A DNA stretch of 64,000 bases. Origin: Ananas comosus (Eukaryota > Streptophyta > Magnoliopsida > Poales > Bromeliaceae). Where the stretch lies: positions 4,910,787 through 4,974,786 of the forward strand of contig NC_033628.1 in assembly GCF_001540865.1 (NCBI RefSeq). The letters are read 5' to 3'. Shown piece by piece: positions 1 to 11,852 of this stretch. A program made the translations under genes and the position numbers. Each line of letters starts with the position of its first letter. Within the stretch, counting starts at the first letter, position 1. Under the pieces are notes generated by a model. It was not told the DNA's origin and made no database searches. It saw nothing but the letters and a program-made list of their open reading frames with translations.

Positions 1-488
1 AGCGTTTTGCAGTTTTGATGGAGAAGTCAGAGAATTCAGGCCAAGATATAGATTATTAGATGTCTTGAATTCTGAATCCACAAGATTTTTTTAACCCTAT
101 TCTACTTGGTTAACTCATGAAGTTATGTTTAAATTATGCCTAATCTTATTAAGATTATTTCTAGCCTTAGTAGATTTGTATTCTTAGTTATATTAGTATT
201 TATTCACTATTATAAATGTCTTTTATTCCATTAATATGGTGCGGCCATGAGAGAGAGTATGAGTGTATTTTTGGGACTAGTATTTTGTAAAAGAAACATA
301 TTTTGTACACCATTTTAATTGTAATGAAGATATTCACTGTCTTTTCTCGTGAAAGTAAGCAAGTGGCCAAACCATGCACGTAAATATTTGTTTGTTTTAT
401 TTTTGTTCTCTCTTTCTTGATTTTCTTTTAGTACTTTCGCGGCCGACTAACTAAATCTTTTTTGCTTTTGATCGCCTCACCCTTCGGT

Positions 489-734
489 TCATTCCTTTCC
501 TATCGATTTGAAACAGGCTGTCTTAGTGTAGCCTTTCTTTTTGCAATAACTACAAACCAAATTTTTTATGCTTAAATTTCGACCTAGCCTTTTCTTTACT
601 GTCATCAAAATTTCTCTACTTAGATCTTCCTCTAGTAAACAGATCCTCTGCCTTATAGTCTTACCTTCTGTCAGATGATGAGAGTACAACTTCTGTTTCA
701 AATGGAGTTGTTGGTAAGACTTTTCATCATACAC
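489..734 (-). pseudogene. Copia-type gag fragment (UBN2-like plus zinc knuckle), degraded
   Basis: An 81-codon open frame starts like the UBN2-type gag of plant Copia elements (KSYQQLHLKQKLYSHHLTEG). It then jumps, apparently through an internal deletion, to a zinc-knuckle-like CSYCKKKGYTKTAC. The expected His of the CX2CX4HX4C knuckle is Tyr. No protease, integrase or RT follows. It is a relic. The flanking 230-450 has a stretch resembling a Copia LTR U5 (GTAAGCAAGTGGCCAAACCA) in the opposite orientation, so the locus is rearranged or holds two fragments. Confidence 0.5.
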
Positions 735-1370
735 AACACAACAATTGTAGTTTTAGGCATAAGCTTTCAACATTACTCTCCTTGGTAACGCATTGTAAAA
801 TCTCATTCGAAAGATGTAGCTGGTTTACATAAGAGAATTTCGAGGCACATGATCTAACAGTTTTCTTTTTTTTTTGGCCATGGAGTTGGGATGTTGCTAA
901 CTATTCTCATAATAAATAACTCAAAGACTTTTATACATTGCAATAGAAGAAAAGACTCATATTGAGTTTGCAATATCCAGGAGGTACGTACTCTGAACCT
1001 TCGTTTTTTTATTTACAAACAGGAGTACCCTTTGTTATTGCTCTCAAGGTGAGCGAATTATTCTGAAACATATGTTAAACACGCACCTGTGAGGTTATTG
1101 AAAAGGTCATAAAAGCTAGGTTAAATAAGCACATGCCGGTTAATTACTGAAAGGATTTGAATGGTTGTTGTAAACATCCAGTTTCTTGTTAACTACAATT
1201 TTCTTCAAGGAAAAATATTTTGGACTTGCATAACCATCCATCTGTTGCAATGTTTTTGACGGTTTTAGAGGCATATAAATGTTTTTAAACATTGTGCAGG
1301 TATATCACATATTTATGGTATTTTCTAGCTAGGGATATATTTGTGTGTGTCTTTTCTAGCTAGGGATATA

Positions 1371-1408
<38 letters not shown>

Positions 1409-2378
1409 AAAGTAACTTTTCCTGCCCTTCTCATTTCGATGACTTCGTTTGAACTATATATATATTGTTTTCTGGCCAATCTCTAAAATATTTTCAACAA
1501 ACCTACATTTTTAAATGTTAGCTTGTAGCTTTACTAATTAAGAGGCATTGGATGGGGGACATATTTGGTCTATTTTGGCAGAAAATTATTAAGAAGGAAG
1601 AGTTTATAGATGGCATTAGAATCCAAGATAGACCCACTGAGTGCGTGCTTTGGTTAAATTATTTTCAATCATTTTTTGTGCCATTTAAATATTGGAGCTT
1701 TGCTGTTCTTTTCTATCAACATAGACCTGATCTATATATACTTTGCAACATCCAATCAGCACCTTTCATCTTAATCTTAAATAGTAGACATGTCAAGAAA
1801 TAATAACTTAGTGGTGGATTAAAAAAAAAAAACCATCATATTGCAAATAAGAAAAATTCGAAGTACGTAAACGGTTTTGATAACTCAAAGTACATAAACT
1901 TTATCTTTTGGACATTAAGTGTGCATTTTCTATCTTAATTACAGCCCTACCCATCTCCCTTAATCAATTTGTTGGGACGCGTAGGGCATAATTAATAAAA
2001 GAAGAGAGAAAGCTAACATGCATATGCCTCTTTGTTAGCTGATGTTGGGATTACAAAACAACCGTCCTACGCCCGCATCAATATATTACGAATTTTAATG
2101 CGAATCTAATCTTAGTTACAAACTATACATGCTATTAAAATATGTATCATCGACAGACACGACATGTTTCTTCGGGTACACCCCCGGTCACTCTTTCCAT
2201 GTGCCAATATTAAACCCTAGCTAAGCACAGCACACTTTGTCTTACCAACCAATAATAGTTCAAGCTTGGAACATTACCAATATACAATACAAAGTTGGTA
2301 TTGAAAAATTTCGTAGCATATAATTTTCGAGTGCCCAAACTAGCTATAGAGATCTAGATCATGCGTGAACTTAGCTTA
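735..2378. other. Intergenic DNA, no gene recognised
   Basis: AT-rich sequence with no supported coding frame. It contains a (TG)n microsatellite at about 1372-1405, preceded by a short direct repeat of CTTTTCTAGCTAGGGATATA (1322-1342 and 1351-1371). The 83-codon frame at 1552-1803 has no recognisable domain and biased composition, and was not called. Confidence 0.6.
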
Positions 2379-2520
2379 GGTGCACGGCGCCCTAACAAAC
2401 TGAGCTTTGAAGGCTCAATTCCATAATGCTTCTACATGTATGCTAAAATCAATGATCTAATAATTAACCATTAGCTTCTTTTAAGCCCTCAAAGCTTAGT
2501 TTGTTAGTGCATCTTGCACC
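2379..2520. mobile_element. Tourist-like (PIF/Harbinger) hairpin MITE, 142 bp
   Basis: The ends are imperfect inverted repeats of about 36 bp: the left arm starts GGTGCACGGCGCCCTAACAA and the right arm, reverse-complemented, starts GGTGCAAGATGCACTAACAA; both continue into a GAGCTTTGA/AAGCTTTGA block. Flanks are TTA on the left and TGA on the right, close to the 3-bp TTA duplication of PIF/Harbinger elements. It lies about 250 bp beyond the MYB stop codon and could fall in that gene's 3' UTR or downstream flank. Confidence 0.6.
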
Positions 2521-2773
2521 TGAGCCGAACTGGATATGCATATATGTGTACATTTAAGTACTGTGTAATGATGTATCTTGCAGACCTAATTAACAATGCA
2601 TGTACATAGATATATGATGTCCATCTTTCGAATGCCCAAGTATAAATGGTAAATGTATGCTACAGCCGAAAAAGGGAATTAAGGCGCCGCACAAATCTGA
2701 TGACCAGACCACCAAATGCGTGAAGGGACTCAGAAGCTGTCAAAGTCTTCATCAGATCACGCCGACCAAAAAC

Positions 2774-4016
2774 CTACTCAAAATAAGCTTTGTAGCTCCC
2801 TTTTGTTGCATTTCTTGTTTCAGGGTCATCCACAATAAAGAAGCTGTTGCTACTGCCGTTGTTGTTGTTGTTGTTGTTGTTGTTGCTGCTGTTGTTGCAT
2901 CCACTGTTAGAACTTACAAGGAGTTGCTTTATCTCCTCGTAGTTGTACTCCAATGGAGCGTCCCAGAAAAGCCCATTACTCCTTTCCACCTCACCTTCTC
3001 CTCCTCCTCCTCCTCCTCCTCCTCCAGTGAAGCACTTTTGGTTCTCCTCAAAACTGCCATAGAAAAAGCTCTCAAAGCCCAAGCGCTCCCCTCCACCACC
3101 TCCGCCGCCGTAACTTATCTGCGTGCAGCTCCCATCTGAGGAGCTGCAGCTTTGCTCACCCCCAAACATGATCATGTTTCTAGTATTCTCCTTTAGTTGG
3201 AATTGGTAATTTGGACTTGTAAAAGTTGAAGTAGTGGAAGGAACAATGTTACCATCCTGGGATAGCGTAGGCAAGTGGTCGTGAAGGCCTGTGAGGAGGG
3301 AACCTTGGGTAGTATAGTAGTTATCTTGAGACGATAATAAGGATTGTGAAGAGAATAAGAGTTGGTGCTGCTGCTGCTGCTGCTGCAGCTGTTGTTGGTG
3401 TTGTTGTTGGTTTGGCCTCTTCTGAGGAGAGATGCCCAAGAGCTTCCTTTTTAGCTTCGTGTTCCAATAATTCTTGATATCATTGTCCGTCCTGCCAGGG
3501 AGATGGGAGGCTATGATGGACCACCTGTATTTATGGAAATAGAGAGTAGTAACATAATTTCTATTTGGGCTCGGACATATGGACCATGGAGGTGCATGTT
3601 ATTTCTGGTTACTTATTTGTAATGAATTAATATTGATGAGATATATATATAGTTCTCAGTAGCTAGCTTGCATAGGAAACTAAGCATCAATAAAGAGTCC
3701 CTAGATATATATGTTTCTATGTTTAGATAGCATTCATAAGAAAACATGCAAGATAGAGAGAGAAAGAGCCAAGATCTGTCCAAAATTAACATCCTTCGGC
3801 ATTAGGCTCTCAGGCTCTTAATTAGCGAAAAAAGATAAGACATGCTCTGCGGAGATACATCTCTTTTCTGATTAATTGTTGTGGATATTGGTAAGAATAG
3901 TTCTCAGTAGCATACGGATGCGCAGAACAAGTATCTACAAGTAGAAATCTGTAGATATCTTCTTGTTAATTTAGAAGGCGCGCACGCATCCGTACGTATC
4001 ACAAATGATAGATGTA

Positions 4017-4056
<40 letters not shown>

Positions 4057-4705
4057 CTCGATCTATATCCTTATTCCTTCCAGAAAGGGAAGACTGTAGA
4101 TAGCTTGTGTTTTAATTTCCACGGGAGAGAACAAAAAAGAAGAGCTAAATTATAGATCCTTGAATGAGTTGTGTATGTATATATTTCCTTCTCACCTGCT
4201 TCCTATGCTGGCAAAGAGGGTGCAGATGATTCTATCCTCATCATCTGTGAAGTCGCCATGCTTTAAGTTGGGCCTAAGGTAGTTCAGCCATCTAAGCCTG
4301 CAACTCTTCCCACACCTCTTCAAACCTATAACAAATTGATCAATTAAGAGGAGTTGATGATACTAAACCAATGGTAGGTACACCCAGGCCAACTGGAGAA
4401 AAACCACCCAGGCCATGCATGAGAGGAAGGAAAATTAATTAAGAAACTATATAAGGAAGGAAATTAATTGATGAGAAGAGGATCGATCAGATCAGGAGAG
4501 AATTAAACCAAATTAAGCAAGCATGTGTGTGCATGTCTCATGCACATATATATATATATATATATATACCTGCTTTTTGAGGGAGGGCAATCCAATTACC
4601 GCCGGTGCCATACTTGTCTATGAACTCCTTAAGCTTGGCATCCTCCTCCGGAGACCAAGGACCCTTCTTCACACTCGCCTTGTCACAGCATGGAGCCCTT
4701 CCCAT
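2774..4705 (-). CDS. R2R3-MYB transcription factor, subgroup 14 (RAX/MYB36/MYB68/MYB84-like)
   Basis: Three exons on the minus strand: 4705-4570, 4325-4196 and 3524-2774, each bounded by GT and AG. They join in frame to 338 residues plus a TAG stop. Residues 1-14 are the MGRAPCC start typical of plant R2R3-MYBs. R2 has W17, W38 and W58; R3 has F71 in place of the first Trp (normal for the class), then W90 and W109. The GTGGNW stretch in R2 is characteristic of subgroup 14. The tail after about residue 118 is low complexity: Gln-rich, two poly-Gly runs and a run of nine Asn, with a [14 protein letters not shown] motif of the kind seen in RAX proteins. Family members are nuclear DNA-binding regulators of axillary meristem, root or Casparian-strip programmes; which role applies here cannot be told. 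Intron 1 contains a (TA)n run. The gene looks intact. Confidence 0.95.
4018..4054. repeat. (GA)n microsatellite in MYB intron 2
   Basis: Near-perfect GA dinucleotide run inside intron 2 (3525-4195) of the MYB gene. Confidence 0.9.
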
Positions 4706-5300
4706 TACTCGATCGCAATATTAGTACTTACTAATTAATATAATTAAACCCCGGCCGGCTCGAATATATGGCGTCCCTCCTACTAGCTTCTTTTTGTCCC
4801 TTTGATGGTTTAATTGGGCCTATTTTGATTTGATGGTGGCGAGGCGATGGAAAGCCAGCCTAGCTAGCTGCTACTTCTCTTCTCTTCTCTTCTCTTCTCT
4901 GGGACAGGACGCCGGCTGCTGCCTTTTGGGAGATATTATTATTGCACAGAAAGCAATATTGAGAGACAGAGAGCAGAAAGAGAGCGATCGAGCGAGCGAG
5001 ACATCATAATGCACTACACTCTAATATTATTATTATTATTATACTATTCTGGGGAGGTTGTAGTAAGTCAAAAGGATAGCCTGTTTGGTTTCCATCACTT
5101 CCGACCTCCTCGCTGGCCCTCCCAACAAAATCTCTTCGCCAGAAAAACTTGGCCTTTCCAATTAACTAAGCCATCCTGCTGTACCTACGAGAGGTCCCCT
5201 CTCTCTCTCTCTCTCAAATAAATAATATATTTTTTAAAAAAAAATTAAAAGAGATAGGAGTGGTCGTCTCTCTCTCTCTCTCTAGAACATATAATATTAT
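4706..5300 (-). promoter_or_regulatory. Upstream/5' UTR region of the MYB gene
   Basis: Sequence just upstream of the MYB start on its strand. It holds several purine/pyrimidine microsatellites: a TCTTC pentamer run near 4875-4900, an ATT run near 5026-5042, and CT runs near 5202-5215 and 5267-5282. Such CT/GA tracts are common in plant 5' UTRs and core promoters. I see no certain TATA box, so the transcription start is not placed. Confidence 0.35.
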
Positions 5301-5573
5301 GAAAATGAATTATTGTCACGAATATTATTATCTAAACAATTTCGAATTTTAGAAAGAAAGAATTATTTTGCTCTAGCTAATTTAGCATCTACAGTCGCCA
5401 TTCCGAGTTTAAATTCAATCTGACTTCCAATTTTTATTATTTTTTCTATTTAACTTAAATTTACTTCGCGCACTTATCAATATATTTATAGCACGAATTT
5501 AAGAAAGGGCGCAGAATATATATGAAATGATTTAAATATCATCGTTCGTCTAGCAACTCAACTTTTTAAAACT

Positions 5574-5607
5574 ATTATATATATATATTTATATATATAT
5601 GTATATG

Positions 5608-5704
<97 letters not shown>

Positions 5705-5706
5705 AT
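5574..5706. repeat. (TA)n microsatellite with TG interruptions
   Basis: About 130 bp of TA dinucleotides broken by regular GTATATGTA interruptions. It yields spurious Tyr/Ile open frames on both strands, which are not genes. Confidence 0.95.
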
Positions 5707-5829
5707 TCACATTATTTGACAACCTCTTATTAGAGGCCTCTCTCTCTCTTATGTGGTTTTCTATGTTGGCTCTTAAATTTCCTTTTCCTTGCATCAGAAA
5801 GTCTATTGGGAAGTGTAAAAAATAAGTGA

Positions 5830-6890
5830 AAGAGATGGATGGTTAAGTGTGTGGGCCCTGCATGTAGGTATATATGATGGACTCCAAACCACGGTCTATA
5901 TGGAGCAAACTTTCCTGATGGAGACTAAGCATCGTTGGCTTAATTATCTAGCTGCAAGTGTGCATGCATGTGACCTGTCCACCACTGATCCCTGGTTTCT
6001 ACTGTGCAATCTAATCTACAATTAAAAATATTTATTTGTGATCTGTTTGGTTGAAATTAAACTCTGCAAAAACTTAATGCATTGTGCATATCAAGGGACT
6101 AACTAATTAACTAGACAAAGCTTTGATACATAAAGAAGAGTAATGAATGATATGAGAAAGTTATATAGAATATCCCCAAACGTAGTAGTGCTACTTAAGT
6201 ACTATTAAGTACTGCAAATGAGTTGGTAATTTCAATAAAATAAGTTTAGTTAAACCAGCGTCTAAAAGATGAGAGCCAATGATATTATAATAAACAAAAA
6301 TACTGATTAATGAATAATATTTAAGAGGATCTTTGAAGGTACCCGTTACAGCACTACAAATAAAGGATTAAGTGCATGTATGACCCGAAAACTAGCCGGT
6401 CAAGTCCTTAATTTTTTGTCTTGATTTGGCATATATCAGACAAGATTTAATCATTTAACATAGCGGTCTTAATTAATGTGCTCCCTTAATTTCTTACGAA
6501 AGGTCAATGTCGAGGGGTATTCTTCTTCTTCTCAAATGAAACATACATGCATGGTGGAACTCCGAAGGAGTATCACATCCTTAATTGTAATATTAGTCCA
6601 ATGTAATCTCTCAAAATATTTGGAAACCAAGAAGTTGAAGTAATATGTTAGTAACTTAGGCTTTTGCAAATTTGAAAGCACGGTCAAATATATATTAATT
6701 CCTTTTCTTAAATTGGTAATGCAAAAGTAATATGTATTTTGCCTTTCTTTATAGATACGGTACATCAAAGTCAGTGTACGACGTACGTATTATTGTGTAC
6801 AAACATCACAAGGAGAACGCCTACGATTTTGTTACCCAACTATAATCATATAATCATTTTTTCGCAATGCGTATTCAGCAGATTCTTGAT
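5830..6890. other. Intergenic DNA, no gene recognised
   Basis: AT-rich sequence. The short frames (6532-6768 minus, 6739-7005 plus) show no family signature except that the end of the latter runs into the LINE relic beginning near 6896. Confidence 0.6.
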
Positions 6891-6895
6891 TGCCA

Positions 6896-7335
6896 TGGCT
6901 GTGGAAGGTGTTCAGGTTGGGGACTTGGGTGATGATGTAAGGTACGTATGGGATAAGTGGATGGCAAGGGATTTGTTCTCAATCGGTTGGAAACATAATG
7001 ACTAGACTGACAGCCAGTTGGTCGGTCATCTGGAAGTTAAGGAATGTCGTTATTTTTAGGATGGCGAACGCTGACCCCTTGCTAGCTGTCAACTCGATCA
7101 TACGTTTGAAGCTTCAGTGGGAAGAGAACAGCGTGTTTAAACGAGCATACCTTGGCCCCGAAATTTAATGGAATTTAAATATTTTTTTTTCTTTTTTTAA
7201 TTATTGTTATTATTATTATTATTATTTATTTTTTTTATTTTGGTATCATTCAGAGATTGTTCTACCTCACTCTTGTAGCTTAATTCATTCTTTAATGAAT
7301 GAAGCAGCTAACATGCTATCTTTTTCTCAAAAAAG
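6896..7335 (+). pseudogene. 3' end of a LINE (non-LTR) retrotransposon, 5'-truncated
   Basis: Two frames carry the C-terminal tail of a plant LINE reverse-transcriptase protein: 6896-7002 (LGDDVRYVWDKW) and 6999-7169 (SWSVIWKLRNVVIF, the W-IW-RN-IF signature of this region), ending in TAA. One frameshift separates them. The 3' UTR has an ATT microsatellite (7203-7226) and a terminal module with a hairpin (TTCATTCTTTAATGAATGAA), then GAAGCAGCTAACATGCTATC and an A-rich tail. The same 3' end recurs at 31198-31495 after the N gap. Confidence 0.7.
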
Positions 7336-7379
7336 AAAACTATAATCATATAATATATAATTGAAACATGTTGGTAAAG

Positions 7380-8380
7380 CTTTCTAAAATATTCGATAAA
7401 TCATATTTGATCCAGATCCTATCCGGCCCAAACCGAACCTGATAAAATATAGATAGCTAACGGGTAAAAAAAAATTATCCATTAAAGTTTCGAGTATGAA
7501 TACGGATATTTTATACCCATACCTGATTTGGACCCGATCCAAACCCAACTTTTAAATGGGTAGGATCCGAAATAGTTTTCAAATCTAGACCCAGACTCAA
7601 ATCTGATGATATATCCGATAGTAAATAAAAAAGATTTGAACTTTTGAAGTTGAGAGATCAATTTTAATAGGACTTATAAATGAAGGGTCTCTAAATATTT
7701 TTATTCTAATAAAACACTAAAATCCTAGCCGCTCTTTTACTCTTTTTTAAATTTTTTTTTAATTTTTTATTTTTTACTCTTTATTTTTTTGTTTCATTTC
7801 CGCCTAAGAGTTTTTTATGAAACAATATTTCTATCATTGTCATCATCAACAATATTAATCTTATATAGGCGTGGCACAAATGAGTTTTTTCCAAATCCCT
7901 TCTCCAATCATAGTCAACAACCTAGTTTTTTTTTAATAAATATTCTATTTAGTAAATTTTCTGATTCCTCTTTATTTTTTTTCCTTTTTTTTTAATATTA
8001 ATATATAAATATTAGTAATTATTACAACTTATATTCTCTTTATCTATATCATGGTATCATAATTTTCTTATTTTTGCGTGCTTATATATGAAATTGTTTT
8101 AAATTTTAGGCTTTTAATTAATCAATCAATATAATGGCCGAAATAAGTTCTGTCCAGATAATTTAATAAAGTCTATAAAAAAATATATATGTATATGAAT
8201 ATCCGTACCCGATTTAGACTCGACCTATATCCGGTCATGAATGGGTAATGTACGGGTAGGGTAGTCACTACCCATACCCACTCAAATAGACCCAATGGGT
8301 ATATTAATAACTTAAAATATCCAGACCCGAATTCGACCCGAAGTTAAATGGATAGAGTTTTTTTTTTTTTGTAACCATTT
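7380..8380. other. Degenerate repeat with GGGTA/ACCCG motifs
   Basis: Blocks at about 7400-7620 and 8190-8345 are rich in degenerate GGGTA/CCCGA motifs on opposite strands, as in old fold-back hAT-type MITEs, separated by T-rich filler. No clear termini or target duplication were found. The block is repeated at 31540-32510. Confidence 0.35.
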
Positions 8381-8397
8381 TTTTTAGGGTATGGATA

Positions 8398-8541
8398 CCG
8401 ACCGTTCCTAGAGTAAGTGGCAAAGGGCTTGATGGTTGGTACCCGAGACCCAAGTTTGAATCCTAGTTGATTCACATTTCTAGCTAAGTTTATTTCTAAA
8501 TGAAATAAACGAAGCGGATAGCGTGCTATCTATCTCTCTCA

Positions 8542-8581
<40 letters not shown>
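8398..8581 (+). mobile_element. tRNA-derived SINE with poly(A) tail
   Basis: A box A-like stretch (TAAGTGGCAAAGGGCTTG) near 8414 and a box B-like GTTTGAATCCT near 8453 are spaced as in a RNA polymerase III promoter. The 3' module is a hairpin (GTTTATTTCTAAATGAAATAAAC), then GAAGCGGATAGCGTGCTATC, then a long A run. Related copies are at 30304-30465 and about 32555-32728. Confidence 0.75.
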
Positions 8582-8584
<3 letters not shown>

Positions 8585-8864
8585 ACCCAACGATCCATGG
8601 ACACCTTTACATGTTGGCAATGTAACTTGGTTAATTTGTAGAAGGGGATTAGCATATATGTTGTTAGTAACTCGGGGCCCATAGGTATAACGTAGAGAGT
8701 AGCCTTGTTAAGTTATTAGGTTATAACGGAAGATTACTCAAATCCCGAATACTATATTTGTGTGTGTGTGATTATTTTCACACCCACCAATCATTTTCCT
8801 TGATATAGCTTTTGAATTGATGATTCATGCACCGCTACATATTATTCATAGAATTTAAAATTCT

Positions 8865-9190
8865 TAAGAGTTGATTTTTATAATATTTTGGCATCATCTA
8901 TTTTACGAGTAAAAGATCTCAAATGTAAGAATTTTAACGGCCAATATAACACATTTTCTCATTTAACAGTGTGGAACAATTAAATTTGATTAAAGTTTTG
9001 ATAGAAAATTCGATAAGCTATGCATCTAGGCCAAGATTAATAACTCCAATCTTGAATTAAAAAGAAAAAGAAAAAGAAAAAGAAAAATCTAATCCTCTAC
9101 GTACTTTTGGAAGATTGTTCAACTTTAACCATTTATTTTATATCCTCCTAATGGACTTGATAAAAGTGAAGAAAATACAATTCTATTCGT
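8865..9190. repeat. Relic related to the body of the Micron-like fold-back element
   Basis: The order of motifs matches the interior of the element at 18985-19545: CATCAT-, TAATTTTAA/GGTAGATA-, TTTTCTCATTTAACAG- and TCCTCCTAATGGACTTGATA-like blocks. The termini are not recognisable. It is present in both copies of the block. Confidence 0.4.
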
Positions 9191-9437
9191 TGTTATTTAA
9201 AGGCTATAATGTATAGACATCCTCTAAACTTTAACTTGTTTCGAAATTAGCTTTTTGAAACTTTTTAATTTAGTTACACCCCTTCTACTTACTGACCATT
9301 AGATTTAACTCCTACTAGAAATTCTGTTGCTTCTGTTATATGCAATGCTCGTGAGAGATGCTCTTGATCTCACTCGTGCATCTCTCGTGAGCGTTTGTTT
9401 TGATTCTGGTAGAATCACGAAAGGACAAATAAAACGA

Positions 9438-10371
9438 TTAGGCACCATTTGGTTCGGGGGATAAGCGGGAATAACGAAAGTTATCCCCGCTATTCCGCCA
9501 AACGGGATCATTTTTTACCGGAATATTTTATTCCGGTCAAAACTTGCTATTCCCGGTTATTCCGGAATAGCAAGCTTTTTACTATTCCACCATTTTGGTG
9601 GAATAGTGCTATTCCCATGCTTAATTTCAAACTTAATTAAAATTATAAAATAAATTAAAACTAAATTATATAAATATAATATATTATATATTATAATACA
9701 TTATTTTTATTATAAAATTATTAATTGTGCTATATTAATACATATTATTTATATTTAAATATTATAATAAATTTTATAATAAATTATATTTAAATATTAA
9801 AATAAATTAAAATTTAAAATTTAAATAAATTTAAAATTTAAAATATTATAATAAATTATATTTAAAATTTAAAATTTGTAATCTCAAAATTAAAGTTTAT
9901 AATTTTAAATTCCACATTTTAAATTTTAAATTTAAATTTTAAAATTTTAAATTTTTGAAATTTTAAATTTGAATTTTATTTTTTTTCAAATTTAAATTTG
10001 ATCTTAAATTTAAAGTTAGAAATTTAAAATTTAAATTTTGAATTTAAAATTTGAGATTTTAAATTTTAAATTTTAATTTCAAAATTTGAAATTTAAAAGT
10101 TAAAATTTTAAATTTTAAAATATAAATATAAAATATAAAAATTTAAATTCTAATATAAATAAAAAAGTGATAATATTATTAATTTTTATTTATAACTACC
10201 CACTTTAAATCTTATTCCATCTTACCTAACCAAACGTTATTTTTCTTATTCCCAGGAATAACCCAATTTTCATCCAAACGCAAAATTGATTTAATCCCCG
10301 CTTATATCTCAATTTATACCTATTCCTGGAATACCTACTTTTTGCTTATCCCCGAACCAAACGATACCTTA
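9438..10371. mobile_element. PIF/Harbinger-type MITE, 928 bp, TSD TTA
   Basis: Element 9441-10368. The left end GGCACCATTTGGTTCGGG and right end (reverse complement) GGTATCGTTTGGTTCGGG are inverted repeats extending into GGGATAAGC. It is flanked by TTA on both sides (9438-9440, 10369-10371). The corresponding site in copy 2 (33405-33407) is empty and has a single TTA, which proves insertion or precise absence. The interior is about 90% AT and has no coding frame, so it is non-autonomous. Confidence 0.92.
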
Positions 10372-11284
10372 GTAAATAGAGAAGAAAAAAGAAGTTCACA
10401 TGATCAATCTTAGAACAGGATAAAGTTTAGGTGGGTGTCTATACATTAGTAGATTATATTTAATTGTATGGATTGTTGATTTTAATACTCTTTCCCTCTC
10501 TTTTTATATATAGCCTGGTGTTACTATTGGTTAAAGATAAGGTTAAATAATATAAAATATAGTATGACAAAGGTTCTTTTCTTGTGGGATACTTAAATCC
10601 TATTATGAGTTTTACTTTCGCTTTATTAGATTAATTCTAATCAAACAAATTAATTGTCTATAAAAATATTATTATTCTTCCCTATAATGTGAGGATGTAT
10701 GCAGTACAGTGAGGCATCGACAAGGCACTTCATCTGCAACCCAACAGTTATAGTGAAAAAAACCAATTTGGTTGAACCAAAATATTGACAATTTCAGTCT
10801 TGTTCGCTTTGTTGTACTGTAGAAAACTAATAGATATATAAAAATTGCTATTATGTAGCACTATCCCTTAGTCCCAAAGACCAATTAATTCAGAGGGGAA
10901 AATTGCATGCATCCCCTTTTAATTAATTTTGAGTGGTGTTCTTGTTGTTGTTTAAGTTGATGATCACTATTAGAACGGCTGCTATGGAAGGTCTAATTAA
11001 TTAAACCAATTACAAATGGTCTAAAAGAAAATTATGTCCTTTCGTGTCAATCAAGATCATTGTTGACTCACGCTAAACAAGTTGGTACTAGTCCTTGGCC
11101 TCGGGAGTACTTGTTCAAATTTTAGTGGGCGCCTTTTTTGGCCCGGGTACATTGTTAGTTGCTGCTATGCTGTTGCTACAGTTCGAATCCTGTGCAGGGG
11201 GGGTCGAAACCGTGGATTGCCGATAGGCCACTAATAAAACAATATCCGTATTCCTTGAAAGATGTTTAATTATCTAGACTAGAC
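10372..11284. other. Intergenic DNA, no gene recognised
   Basis: No coding frame is supported. 11140-11215 includes a GTTCGAATCCTGTGC stretch resembling a tRNA T-loop/box B, without a matching tRNA fold or box A. The stretch is repeated near 34225. Confidence 0.5.
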
Positions 11285-11287
11285 TAG

Positions 11288-11852
11288 ATGCGCGTTTGAT
11301 TCGATTTATATAATATTACAGTTTATCTCAACATAATTAAATATCTAAAATTTCTGATTCAAATTATTACTTTGATTGGATTAGTACGTTTAGCTCAATC
11401 CAGTAATGTAATACCGAATTATAGCGTATATTGTATTAATATGTTTGGTTCATTTTATTAAATTCAATAATTCTTACCGTAAATCGTAGGCCAGTCCAAA
11501 ATTTTCTTTGGCAGCAGCGTCGACGGTAGAGAGGCAGCTGAGGTGGCCGAGATTGGTAGTTGGGAAGGGTTCGTGAAAATGGAAATAGAAGAAGAGAGAG
11601 AGAATAATGACATGTTGAAGGGGTTGGAGAGGTTGGATGGGTAAAATTAGAATTTCACATAATATATATATGATTAACCGCCATCAGTAATATGAGATAC
11701 CTATCCACTCGGTAATATGTCAGAGTAATCTTGCACCATTTGTAATTAATGCTCAATTATTGACCGAATTACAAATTAGATGAATCAAATACAGCAATAC
11801 TGATAAAATTGTCTGTAATCATGACAAGATAAGCTGAATCAAATACGCTCTT
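11288..11852. mobile_element. Putative TIR MITE (PIF/Harbinger-like)
   Basis: Ends GCGCGTTTGATTCGATTTAT and (reverse complement) GAGCGTATTTGATTCAGCTTATC form imperfect inverted repeats about 560 bp apart. The right flank is TTA; the left flank CTA/GAT is not a clean match. No coding frame. The same element is found at about 34328-34880 in copy 2. Confidence 0.45.

Noticed and set aside
2657..3139. 160-codon plus-strand frame with Val, Ala and Ser runs
   Set aside because: Antisense shadow of MYB exon 3; the runs mirror the Asn/Gly triplet tracts.
5558..5825. Tyr/Ile-rich open frames on both strands
   Set aside because: Translations of a (TA)n/(TATG)n microsatellite.
11140..11220. tRNA-like T-loop GTTCGAATCC
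   Set aside because: No acceptor stem, D arm or anticodon arm can be fitted; also no convincing box A for a SINE.
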